Source: Leptospirillum sp. (GTDB lineage Bacteria; Nitrospirota; Leptospirillia; Leptospirillales; Leptospirillaceae). From it: 11,900 bases of DNA. The stretch spans positions 1 through 11,900 of the forward strand of contig DAIEST010000262.1 in the NCBI GenBank assembly GCA_027346125.1. Reading direction: 5' to 3'. The position numbers and the translations under genes were made by a program. Position 1 is the stretch's first letter, and each line of letters begins with the position of its first letter. The notes beneath the pieces were generated by a model. It saw only the letters and a list, made by a program, of their open reading frames with translations. It searched no databases and was not told the origin of the DNA. Below are positions 1 to 6,143 of this stretch, piece after piece.

Positions 1-439
1 GTCCCGAAAGAGAGAGAGAGACATCACGGATACGGTCTTTCCGGGTCATCTCCGAGAGTCGTTCCCCGTTCCAGATTTCGAACTTGTTCAGAAGCCCGAC
101 AAACCAGACATCCCTCTCCAGGTGGGCATACTCCCGAAGTGGCTGGGGAATCAGGATCCGGCCCTGCCGGTCGGTCTGGCAGTCCGTCGCCCATCCGACC
201 GTAAAACGGAGATAAGTCTTCAGGTCTTCGTTCATCTGGGGAAGCGCCGCAATTTTCTCTTCCAGTTCCCGCCATGCAGATTCGGTGTAGACGACAAGAC
301 ATTCGTCCGCCTCGACGGTCACGATGAGAGAGGGCGATCCGTCCGGAGAATCAAGAATCTCCCGGAAGCGCTGGGGAATCGCAACTCTTCCTTTTTCATC
401 CAGAGAATGCTGGTAACGACCTCGAAATACTTTTTCCAC
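1..439 (-). CDS. mraZ: Transcriptional regulator MraZ (3' end cut by window edge)
   Basis: This gene was read directly from the minus strand; 146 codons are visible and it runs off position 1 without a stop. MraZ is a SpoVT/AbrB-fold DNA-binding protein that represses its own division and cell-wall (dcw) operon. Both family half-motifs are present. The first is FRGRYQHSLDEKGRVAIP (about residues 5-22). The second is TDRQGRILIPQPLR (about 89-102), followed by a WFVGLLNKFEIW stretch. MraZ is usually about 145-150 aa, so nearly all of it is here. The GTG start at 437-439 was chosen because the only in-frame ATG further up (467-469) lies inside the -10 box and could not be transcribed. The Shine-Dalgarno is weak (GGGG, 4 nt upstream). 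By the usual gene order, rsmH and ftsL should follow to the left of the window, which is an inference. Identity is near certain. Confidence 0.93.
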   Translation of the reverse strand, partial: MEKVFRGRYQHSLDEKGRVAIPQRFREILDSPDGSPSLIVTVEADECLVVYTESAWRELEEKIAALPQMNEDLKTYLRFTVGWATDCQTDRQGRILIPQPLREYAHLERDVWFVGLLNKFEIWNGERLSEMTRKDRIRDVSLSLSG

Positions 440-468
440 ATTTCCCCACTTTCTACCACATGACCCCA
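434..468 (-). promoter_or_regulatory. MraZ autoregulatory operator, four TGG repeats at 10-bp spacing
   Basis: Reading the minus strand from 468, the pentamers TGGGG, TGGTA, TGGGG and TGGAA begin at 468, 458, 448 and 438, exactly 10 bp apart with 5-bp spacers. This matches the known MraZ target (TGGGN-type direct repeats with 5-bp spacers, one per helical turn). The array runs from the end of the -10 box into the GTG start codon, so repression would act at transcription initiation. The second and fourth repeats are degenerate after TGG. Confidence 0.8.
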
Positions 469-495
469 TTATAAGAACGAGCACAACATTGTCAA
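468..495 (-). promoter_or_regulatory. Sigma70-type promoter of mraZ
   Basis: On the minus strand a perfect TTGACA (490-495) is followed after 16 bp by a perfect TATAAT (468-473). Transcription should start near 460-461, which gives a leader of about 22 nt before the GTG at 439. This is the best match to the vegetative consensus that I found in the window. Its -10 box overlaps the first TGG repeat of the adjacent operator, so bound MraZ would block polymerase. Confidence 0.85.
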
Positions 496-601
496 CATCA
501 TTTTTTCCCACCTTGCCTTTCAGTCGAACGAGTATCTGGCGATGTTCATGATGATGTCATCAAATCTTGATCTTTCCGTCATCTGTAAAAGCGAGAATGC
601 A
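496..601. other. Gene-free spacer upstream of the mraZ promoter
   Basis: I see no convincing reading frame, RNA gene or strong terminator in this roughly 100-bp stretch. It is A/T-richer than the neighbouring genes and contains an imperfect dyad around ATGATGTCAT (near 548-560) that has no assigned role. Confidence 0.4.
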
Positions 602-775
602 TTACGTCCGGAACGTCTGCTCCGGACCGAGAGGGTGGGGTCCCTCGAAGCACTCCCTCATCTTTAATCCCGCCTCGGCAATTTGATGATCCTCAGTGTT
701 TTCCCGCACGACCTTCTGCAGAAAGATCACTTCACGATACCTTCGGATGGGGCCCCGGAATCCCGTGACACGCAT
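602..775 (-). CDS. Small hypothetical protein, 57 aa
   Basis: I do not recognise this protein. It is short, charged and soluble, begins MRVTGFRGPIRRYREV, has no membrane segment or signal peptide, and has one Cys (in MRECF). Codon choice resembles the neighbouring genes. The start at 773-775 was chosen because GGGGAG lies 5 nt upstream of that ATG. The same frame is open up to an ATG at 848-850 (82 aa), but neither upstream ATG has a properly spaced Shine-Dalgarno, and starting there would leave only 14 bp to the divergent FmdB-type gene and no room for two promoters. It lies about 105 bp upstream of the mraZ promoter on the same strand. It could still be a chance open frame. Confidence 0.5.
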   Translation of the reverse strand: MRVTGFRGPIRRYREVIFLQKVVRENTEDHQIAEAGLKMRECFEGPHPLGPEQTFRT

Positions 776-788
776 GGAGGCTCCCCAC

Positions 789-818
789 TTGAATCCCCCG
801 GAAAGGGTCTGATAGACT
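789..818 (+). promoter_or_regulatory. Possible promoter for the FmdB-type gene
   Basis: TTGAAT (789-794) and TAGACT (813-818) are separated by 18 bp and lie about 45 bp upstream of the plus-strand ATG at 865. The match to consensus is moderate and the spacing slightly long. The position, between divergent genes, is the main support. Confidence 0.3.
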
Positions 819-864
819 GAAGAAATGAAGCGTTTCATCCTGAAAAACATTGGGGAGGTTCACG

Positions 865-1110
865 ATGCCAATCTATGAATATGCCTGCCGGGGATGCGGG
901 AAGCATTTTTCCCTGCTCCAATCCATCCATACAGGCCCCGGAGAAACAAATTGTCCGGAGTGCATGAGCCTGGATCTCAAGAAAATCCCGTCATCCTTCA
1001 GCAGTTCCTCTGTCGGAGATCCCTGGAGCGGTGGCCCCGCCCAACCAGCCACATCATCGGCACAGTCTTCCGGCGGCAGTTGCTGCGGCGGCGGTTGCTG
1101 CGGAATGTGA
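865..1110 (+). CDS. FmdB-family zinc-ribbon protein, 81 aa
   Basis: The protein begins MPIYEYACRGCGKHF, the hallmark of the FmdB/CxxC_CxxC putative regulatory protein family. Four cysteines (C8, C11, C30, C33) form the two CXXC knuckles of a zinc ribbon. A Ser/Gly linker follows, ending in a Cys-rich tail with CC pairs at 73-74 and 78-79. Such Gly/Cys tails are common in this family and could bind an additional metal. The family was named after a putative regulator of the formamidase (fmd) genes in Methylophilus, and its biochemical role is not settled. The start is well supported by GGGGAGG about 7 nt before the ATG. The unknown lipoprotein gene follows 40 bp downstream on the same strand and may be co-transcribed. 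Confidence 0.85.
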   Translation: MPIYEYACRGCGKHFSLLQSIHTGPGETNCPECMSLDLKKIPSSFSSSSVGDPWSGGPAQPATSSAQSSGGSCCGGGCCGM

Positions 1111-1150
1111 TGATCACCCACCTCCCGTATCGCACACAGCTTTCACCAGT

Positions 1151-1735
1151 ATGACAATTCGTCTTTCCGGCATTTTCCGGAAGCATATTTCTGGCAGGAG
1201 ATCGGGTCACGCTTCAGTCATTGGCCTTTCGGGTCTCCTGCTTGTCTTTTCCGTCTTTCTGACGGGCTGTCACCTCCAGACATCCTCTCCGCTTGAGATT
1301 CGAGCCGGAGTCCCTCAATTCTTCCAGTTCCATGACATGACTTTTCTTCTGATCCCTCTTGAAGTGACGGATCGCGGATCACGGACACTCCGGATCCATC
1401 TTCGCCATACCCTGCTCGACATGACGACAAAAGGAGAGATGAATTTCCGTCTTCGCGGAAGCAAAACTTACGACTACATCCTGCATCACGCGGACAAGCC
1501 TTTTGGAACGGTCTATCCTTCAGGATGGCCTGCCGGATGGGTGGACCATTCGCTTTCCCACAAGGATGTCGTGGTCCCCGCCGTCCACAAGGTGACTTTC
1601 CCTCTTCTCTTCCTTTACCGCGGGCTATTGTCTTCCGCGACGCACATGACGCTCCATCTGGTCTACTCCTACCCCCAGACCGCAACAAACGACGAACTGA
1701 TGGTCGATGTCCCGATGGTGCCCGGAACGAACTGA
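1151..1735 (+). CDS. Lipoprotein of unknown function, 194 aa
   Basis: This protein has a bacterial lipoprotein signal: a basic N-terminal region with several Arg/Lys residues up to about residue 20, a hydrophobic core (about 23-37) and a lipobox LTGC ending at Cys40. It should be processed by signal peptidase II and anchored in a membrane, most likely the outer membrane because the residues after Cys (HLQ) are not an Asp-type retention signal. The mature part of about 155 residues has alternating hydrophobic stretches that suggest beta structure, and has no recognised motif or cofactor ligand. The ATG at 1151 has no obvious Shine-Dalgarno. The same frame is open further upstream, but that part is a shadow of the FmdB-type gene. 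It ends just before the strong palindrome at 1772. I do not recognise a family. Confidence 0.72.
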   Translation: MTIRLSGIFRKHISGRRSGHASVIGLSGLLLVFSVFLTGCHLQTSSPLEIRAGVPQFFQFHDMTFLLIPLEVTDRGSRTLRIHLRHTLLDMTTKGEMNFRLRGSKTYDYILHHADKPFGTVYPSGWPAGWVDHSLSHKDVVVPAVHKVTFPLLFLYRGLLSSATHMTLHLVYSYPQTATNDELMVDVPMVPGTN

Positions 1736-1771
1736 TACTCCCCGCGATTTTGAGAGGCCTGAAAACAAAAA

Positions 1772-1803
1772 AAGGGGGAAAGACCGATCGGTCTTTCCCC
1801 CTT
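1772..1803 (-). terminator. Rho-independent terminator after the peroxiredoxin gene
   Basis: A perfect 32-bp palindrome centred on GATC at 1786-1789 has arms built of GGGGGAAAGACC and its complement. On the minus strand it is followed by seven or more Ts, then GTTTTC, and lies 20 bp after the peroxiredoxin stop. On the plus strand no T-tract follows, so it suits minus-strand transcripts best. The same stem could still slow polymerase coming from the convergent lipoprotein gene. Confidence 0.88.
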
Positions 1804-1823
1804 CAAACCCTGTCGGAAAAAAA

Positions 1824-2285
1824 CTATTTCAGCTGTTCGAGTGCCTTCAGAATTTCTGCATCCTCACGAGCGGTCAGGATTTCCTGAACCTTGACGTAAC
1901 GGACGACTCCGGATTTATCCACAATGACGGTCGCACGCTTGTTGATGTTGGCTTCAGGAATGAACAATCCGTAATCCTGGCACACCTTCCGCTTCAGATC
2001 CGACAGAAGGGTGTGCTTGAGCTTCAGATGCTCTTTCCAGGCCTTGTGACTCCAGACGCTGTCCGTACTGATACCGAAAACAACGGCATCGGCATGGTCG
2101 AACTTCGGAAGGTCGTTGGAAAAACAGGTGTTCTCATTGGTGCATACCGGACTCCAGTCGAGGGGGTAGAATGCCAGGACAACATTCTTCTTTCCCTTGA
2201 AGGAAGACAGGGTCACCTGGTTCTTGTCCTGATCCTCAAGAGTGAATTCGGGAGCGACATCTCCCACTTTTACTTCGGCTGCCAT
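1824..2285 (-). CDS. Peroxiredoxin (AhpC/TSA superfamily, BCP/AhpE-like), 153 aa
   Basis: This is a thiol peroxidase that reduces H2O2 and organic hydroperoxides with electrons from thioredoxin-type donors, probably in the cytosol. The thioredoxin-fold active site reads FYPLDWSPVCT, with Cys48 as peroxidatic residue and Arg117 (NKRATVIVD) as the partner Arg. Cys54 lies six residues after Cys48 and could act as a nearby resolving Cys, much as E. coli BCP uses a Cys five residues on. Cys102 is a further candidate. The Ser at the position before PVC replaces the more common Thr. The start at 2283-2285 has AGGAGG 8 nt upstream; the frame is open for another 45 codons upstream but without support. 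It lies 85 bp after sucD and before a strong terminator, so it is probably the last gene of the frdB-sucD transcript. Confidence 0.9.
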   Translation of the reverse strand: MAAEVKVGDVAPEFTLEDQDKNQVTLSSFKGKKNVVLAFYPLDWSPVCTNENTCFSNDLPKFDHADAVVFGISTDSVWSHKAWKEHLKLKHTLLSDLKRKVCQDYGLFIPEANINKRATVIVDKSGVVRYVKVQEILTAREDAEILKALEQLK

Positions 2286-2328
2286 AAATTGTATCCTCCT
2301 GTTTCCTTCAGTTGTCGTTATACGTTCA

Positions 2329-2352
2329 GTCTCTCCGCAACCTGCGGAAGAC
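2329..2352 (-). other. Intercistronic hairpin between sucD and the peroxiredoxin gene
   Basis: Six pairs (TCCGCA with TGCGGA, 3-nt loop) are extended by four further pairs (GTCT with AGAC) past a one-base bulge. It starts about 18 bp after the sucD stop. No T-run follows on the minus strand, so it is not a standard terminator. It could stabilise or set processing of the upstream mRNA, or lower peroxiredoxin expression. No convincing separate promoter was seen in this 85-bp gap. Confidence 0.4.
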
Positions 2353-2370
2353 CGGCGTTTTCCTCCTGCA

Positions 2371-3288
2371 TCAGACAGGAAGAAGCGGCCTGCGGGACTT
2401 TCCGGAGGCCAAGACATCAAAAACAGTCTTCCCGATCAGGGACGGATTGTCCACTACGGCCACTCCGTGGCTCTCCAGAAAAGCCATTTTCTCCTTGGCC
2501 GTTCCCTTTCCACCGGACACGATGGCCCCTGCATGCCCCATGCGTCGCCCTGGAGGTGCAGTAAGACCAGCGATAAATCCGACCACGGGCTTTGTCATCC
2601 GTGTCTGGGCAAAAACGGCTGCCCGCTCCTCGTCTTCTCCACCGATCTCGCCAATCATCACAACCGCTTCGGTTTCCGGGTCTTTTTCGAAGAGTTCCAG
2701 CACATCGATGAAGTTCAGCCCACGAACCGGGTCTCCACCAATTCCGACACAGGTCGACTCCCCAAGCCCCAGCTGGGTCAGCTGCCAGACTGCTTCATAG
2801 GTCAGGGTGCCACTTCTGGAGACGACACCAACCCGCCCCCTCTTGTGAATATAGCCTGGCATGATCCCGATCTTGGCGCCGTCAGGAGTGATAATTCCGG
2901 GACAGTTCGGTCCAATGAGACGGATTTCGGCCCCTTCGGCATTCCGGGCATCCAGTACCCGACGGACCCTGACCATATCCAGAACGGGAATTCCCTCGGT
3001 GATGCAGACGATCAGGGGAATATTCGCGGCGATGGATTCCAGAATGGCATCCGCGGCAAACGCGGGCGGTACGAAGATCAGGGAAACATCCGGATTTTCC
3101 GCATCTCTGGCATCGAACACGGAATTCCAGACGGGAAAACCTTCATGGGTACTCCCCCCTTTTCCGGGAGTCACGCCACCCAGCACTTTTGTCCCGTATT
3201 CCCGGCACGCGACAGCGTGGTAACTTCCTTCCTTTCCCGTGATCCCCTGAACGATCACCCGGGTCGAACGGTCGACTAATATGCTCAT
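2371..3288 (-). CDS. sucD: Succinyl-CoA synthetase alpha subunit (ADP/GDP-forming)
   Basis: This subunit, with SucC, interconverts succinate + CoA + NTP and succinyl-CoA. In an rTCA organism it runs toward succinyl-CoA. At 305 aa it is slightly longer than the usual 290. Visible motifs are the CoA-binding start VIVQGITGKEG (12-21), GVTPGKGGST (38-47), GPNCPG (126-131) and the phosphohistidine loop GHAGAI with His252. The ATG overlaps the sucC stop as ATGA and has GGGGGA just upstream, so the subunits are translationally coupled and presumably made 1:1. A second SucD-like gene (10953 onward) in this window has diverged at GPNCPG and is read as CcsB, whereas this copy keeps the canonical motif. 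Its partner next door is a normal SucC, which supports the succinate assignment. Confidence 0.95.
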   Translation of the reverse strand: MSILVDRSTRVIVQGITGKEGSYHAVACREYGTKVLGGVTPGKGGSTHEGFPVWNSVFDARDAENPDVSLIFVPPAFAADAILESIAANIPLIVCITEGIPVLDMVRVRRVLDARNAEGAEIRLIGPNCPGIITPDGAKIGIMPGYIHKRGRVGVVSRSGTLTYEAVWQLTQLGLGESTCVGIGGDPVRGLNFIDVLELFEKDPETEAVVMIGEIGGEDEERAAVFAQTRMTKPVVGFIAGLTAPPGRRMGHAGAIVSGGKGTAKEKMAFLESHGVAVVDNPSLIGKTVFDVLASGKSRRPLLPV

Positions 3289-4475
3289 GCTTCCCCCTTG
3301 ACGGCAAGTACAATCTTTTCGGCCCCTTCAAACAGCTCTTCCGCCACCTGGATCGCAAGGCCGGAACTCTTCAGCATTTCCCGGCCTTCCTTGGCATTGG
3401 TTCCCTGCAGACGAACTACAAGGGGAACGGTAACCTTCACATCCTGGGCCGCCGCGATGATCCCGCCAGCAATCCGTTCGCAACGGACAATCCCCCCAAA
3501 AATATTGACAAAGATTCCTTTGACATGGGGATCGCTCAATATGATGCGGAACGCCTGCTCGACGGTCTCCTTGCTGGCACCTCCGCCCACATCCAGAAAG
3601 TTCGAGGGAGATCCTCCTGCAAGCGCGATGACGTCCATGGTGGCCATGGCCAGACCGGCCCCATTGACCATGCAGGCGATATTGCCGTCCAGCTTGACAT
3701 AGTTCAGATTGTACTTGGACGCCTCGATCTCGAGTTCGTTCTCCTCCGACAGGTCGCGCAAATCCCGGATCGAAGGATGCCGGCCCAATGCGTTGTCATC
3801 AAATCCGACCTTGGCATCGAGAGCAACAAGCCTGTCGTCCTGGGTCAGGACAAGAGGGTTGATCTCCACCATGCTGGCATCCCGCTTCTGGAAGAAGGAC
3901 AACAGATCCCGGACAAGATTCACGAACTGGGACTGAACCTGGAACGGAAGACCGAGAAAGGAAAAGAGCCTGCGGCCGATATAGGGAAAATAGTCTTCTG
4001 CAGGGTCGATCGAAAGATGGAGGATTTTTTCGGGATGGGACTGGGCGACCTCCTCGATCTCCATTCCGCCTTCGGTGCTCGCGATCAGGGTAATCCGCCG
4101 GCTGGTCCTGTCTACAACGGCACTGAGGTAGTATTCCCGGGCTATTCTGGAGCCTTCTTCGATCCAGACCTTCTGGACCTTGCGTCCTTCCGGACCCGTC
4201 TGGTGGGTGACCAGGGTCTTTCCCAGAATCTGTTCCACGAAGCCAGGAATCTCCTCTACCGTCTTGGCAATCTTGACTCCTCCGGCCTTTCCCCGGCCAC
4301 CTGCGTGGATCTGTGCCTTGACCGCCCATACGGCCGGCTTCGAGTCTCCCTTGAAAAGGGGAGAAGAGGCGACTGCCTGTCTTGCCTGCTCTACCGTTTC
4401 CACCAGGACACCGTTCGGAACGGGGATTCCAAACTCCTTGAAGAGTTCCTTGGCCTGGTATTCATGAATGTTCAA
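3285..4475 (-). CDS. sucC: Succinyl-CoA synthetase beta subunit, TTG start
   Basis: This is the ATP-grasp subunit that binds nucleotide and the acyl substrate. At 396 aa it is near the family's 388. The N terminus NIHEYQAKELFKEFGIPVP, the nucleotide-loop QIHAGGRGKAGGVK (about 55-68), the metal/acyl region with VEINPLVL, and the C-terminal GNIACMVNGAGLAMATMDV and FLDVGGGA blocks are all typical. The start is TTG at 4473-4475; no nearby in-frame ATG or GTG fits the family N terminus, and GGGAG lies about 9 nt upstream. An insertion around residues 38-47 slightly lengthens the first domain. It follows frdA after 60 bp, with no terminator or strong promoter between them, and overlaps sucD by 4 bp. 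A CcsA identity is less likely because it is coupled to a canonical SucD and shows no extra length. Confidence 0.93.
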   Translation of the reverse strand: MNIHEYQAKELFKEFGIPVPNGVLVETVEQARQAVASSPLFKGDSKPAVWAVKAQIHAGGRGKAGGVKIAKTVEEIPGFVEQILGKTLVTHQTGPEGRKVQKVWIEEGSRIAREYYLSAVVDRTSRRITLIASTEGGMEIEEVAQSHPEKILHLSIDPAEDYFPYIGRRLFSFLGLPFQVQSQFVNLVRDLLSFFQKRDASMVEINPLVLTQDDRLVALDAKVGFDDNALGRHPSIRDLRDLSEENELEIEASKYNLNYVKLDGNIACMVNGAGLAMATMDVIALAGGSPSNFLDVGGGASKETVEQAFRIILSDPHVKGIFVNIFGGIVRCERIAGGIIAAAQDVKVTVPLVVRLQGTNAKEGREMLKSSGLAIQVAEELFEGAEKIVLAVKGEA

Positions 4476-4535
4476 TCGTTCTCTCCCTTAACTACAGATT
4501 GTTTGACGGAAACCCGGCAATGACCCTCGGAACGA

Positions 4536-6143
4536 TCAAGCCATGGTGTTGTCGGGATGTTTTCGATAGTCCGGAAAGAGGACCGGAGCTTCCGAGAGAG
4601 GAGTTCCCGGAAACTCTTTCTCAAGATCCGCTTCAAACCGGGAAACATGCCCAAGACTGACTTCGTGCCAGGAAAAGGGTTTTCGTGCGGATGATTCCTG
4701 GCTTGCGATCAGACCGACACGTCGGCCATAGACAAAAACCTCGAGAAGGGAATTCCCCATCAACCGGTTTTTTCCGTGAACCCCCCCGGAGACCTCTCCC
4801 GCCACATAAAGCCCCGGGATCGAGGTATGCCCGGAAACATCCACGGAAACCCCCCCGTTCTGGTAATGAAGGGTGGGATAGACCAGGATCGGCTGGACGG
4901 TACAGTCCACCTGATGCTTGCCCATCAGCTTCACGATGTTCGGAAAACGCCGGGCGACAGTGCCTTCGCCCATATCCCTGTCGATCGACGTGAGATCGAG
5001 ATAAACCCCGCTATGTCCGGAAGGCGTCCTGACTCCCCTTCCCTCCTCGCATTCGCGGATGATGGCGGCTGCGACGACATCCCTTGTCTCGAGTTCGGGA
5101 ACGAAGCGTTTTCCATGAGCGTTGAACATGCGGGCACCTGCGCCCCGTACCGCTTCGGTAATCAGCATTCCGGCCATTTCGGACGGATAAATGACTCCGG
5201 TGGGGTGATACTGGAAACTTTCCATATTCACAAGCCTGGCACCCAGTCGGTATGACATGACGAGACCATCGCCCGTCGCCCCGAAGTGGTTCGACGTTGC
5301 AAAACTCCCGATATGGAGACGGCCGGTTCCCCCCGTAGCCAGCAGCACGGACTTGGCCTTCACCCACTTCAGGGAACCATTGTCCACATCACGCAGGATG
5401 GCTCCGGCACAGGACCCTTCAGGACCCTGAAGAAGCTCGACCGCAGGAGAAAACTCCCAGATCGTCACACCGGAATTCAGCAGGTCTTCCTTCAGGACGC
5501 GGATGATTTCAAGGCCGGTGTAATCTTTCGCCGAAATCAGCCGGTGACGGGTCGTCCCGCCCCCTTTTCTGAGCGAGAGGTTGCCGGTCGGGTCGCGATC
5601 GAAGAGAACCCCTTTGCGGATCAGCCAGCCAATAATATCCGGACCTTCCTTGACCAGCACGGAAAGGAGTTCGGGATCCCCCGTAAAATGTCCACCCCGA
5701 TAGGCATCCTTGAAATGCTGGACAGGACTGTCATCCTCTCCCAGCGCAACCTGGATCCCGCCCTCGGCCATGACCGTATTGGAATCGCCGACACGAAGCT
5801 TTGTCGCCAGAAGAACCCTGGCACCGGATTCCTGTGCGAAAATGGCGGCGGTCATCCCCGCCCCCCCTCCTCCGATGATGAGAAGGTCCACTTCGATATC
5901 CGGCTGGGCTGGGATCTCATTCGAACGACCTTTTCCGAGAAGACTTCGCGACTGGAGGATTTCGGCAATCTCGTCCGGGACGATGTCCCCTGCGTTCGGT
6001 CCAACCATCAGGGTCGATTTATGGTCCGTGCGGTAATCCGGATAATAACGATCCAGAAGATTCTTCCGGTCAAGCGGGTCTATCTTGACGGGTTCTGTCG
6101 GGTCAAACTCGGGCAAATGATCATAAGGGGTGGATGGCGTCAT
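4536..6143 (-). CDS. frdA: Fumarate reductase flavoprotein subunit (atypical, probably soluble)
   Basis: This is the FAD subunit of the succinate dehydrogenase/fumarate reductase family, reducing fumarate to succinate in the rTCA cycle. Numbered from the 535-aa start, it shows the dinucleotide motif GGGGAG (91-96), the FAD region GDSNTVMAEGG, HPTG, TEAVRGAGARMF, the catalytic-Arg segment ETRDVVAAAI, LHYQNGGV and GKNRLMGNSLLEV. Three features are odd. The His that links FAD covalently in SdhA/FrdA (SHTV) is Asn here (SNTV). The FAD fold is preceded by about 85 extra residues. The helical C-terminal domain is almost absent, with about 50 residues left after NSLLEV. The start at 6141-6143 gives an ATGA overlap with the frdB stop and GGAG 4 nt upstream; an ATG at 6153-6155 would add four residues. 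L-aspartate oxidase (NadB) is an alternative reading, made less likely by the adjacent frdB. Confidence 0.87.
   Translation of the reverse strand: MTPSTPYDHLPEFDPTEPVKIDPLDRKNLLDRYYPDYRTDHKSTLMVGPNAGDIVPDEIAEILQSRSLLGKGRSNEIPAQPDIEVDLLIIGGGGAGMTAAIFAQESGARVLLATKLRVGDSNTVMAEGGIQVALGEDDSPVQHFKDAYRGGHFTGDPELLSVLVKEGPDIIGWLIRKGVLFDRDPTGNLSLRKGGGTTRHRLISAKDYTGLEIIRVLKEDLLNSGVTIWEFSPAVELLQGPEGSCAGAILRDVDNGSLKWVKAKSVLLATGGTGRLHIGSFATSNHFGATGDGLVMSYRLGARLVNMESFQYHPTGVIYPSEMAGMLITEAVRGAGARMFNAHGKRFVPELETRDVVAAAIIRECEEGRGVRTPSGHSGVYLDLTSIDRDMGEGTVARRFPNIVKLMGKHQVDCTVQPILVYPTLHYQNGGVSVDVSGHTSIPGLYVAGEVSGGVHGKNRLMGNSLLEVFVYGRRVGLIASQESSARKPFSWHEVSLGHVSRFEADLEKEFPGTPLSEAPVLFPDYRKHPDNTMA

Noticed and set aside
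8..21. (GA)n run at the left edge
   Set aside because: It lies inside the 3' part of mraZ and simply encodes Ser/Leu codons; too short to be treated as a functional repeat.
122..463. 113-codon plus-strand frame at the left edge
   Set aside because: It is the antisense of mraZ, whose minus-strand translation has both conserved family motifs.
2242..3279. 345-codon plus-strand open frame over prx and sucD
   Set aside because: It is antisense to two well-supported genes, and its translation is low-complexity mixed residues without recognisable domains.
3525..4523. 332-codon plus-strand open frame opposite sucC
   Set aside because: It is antisense to a complete SucC in the coding strand of a coupled operon, with no independent evidence.
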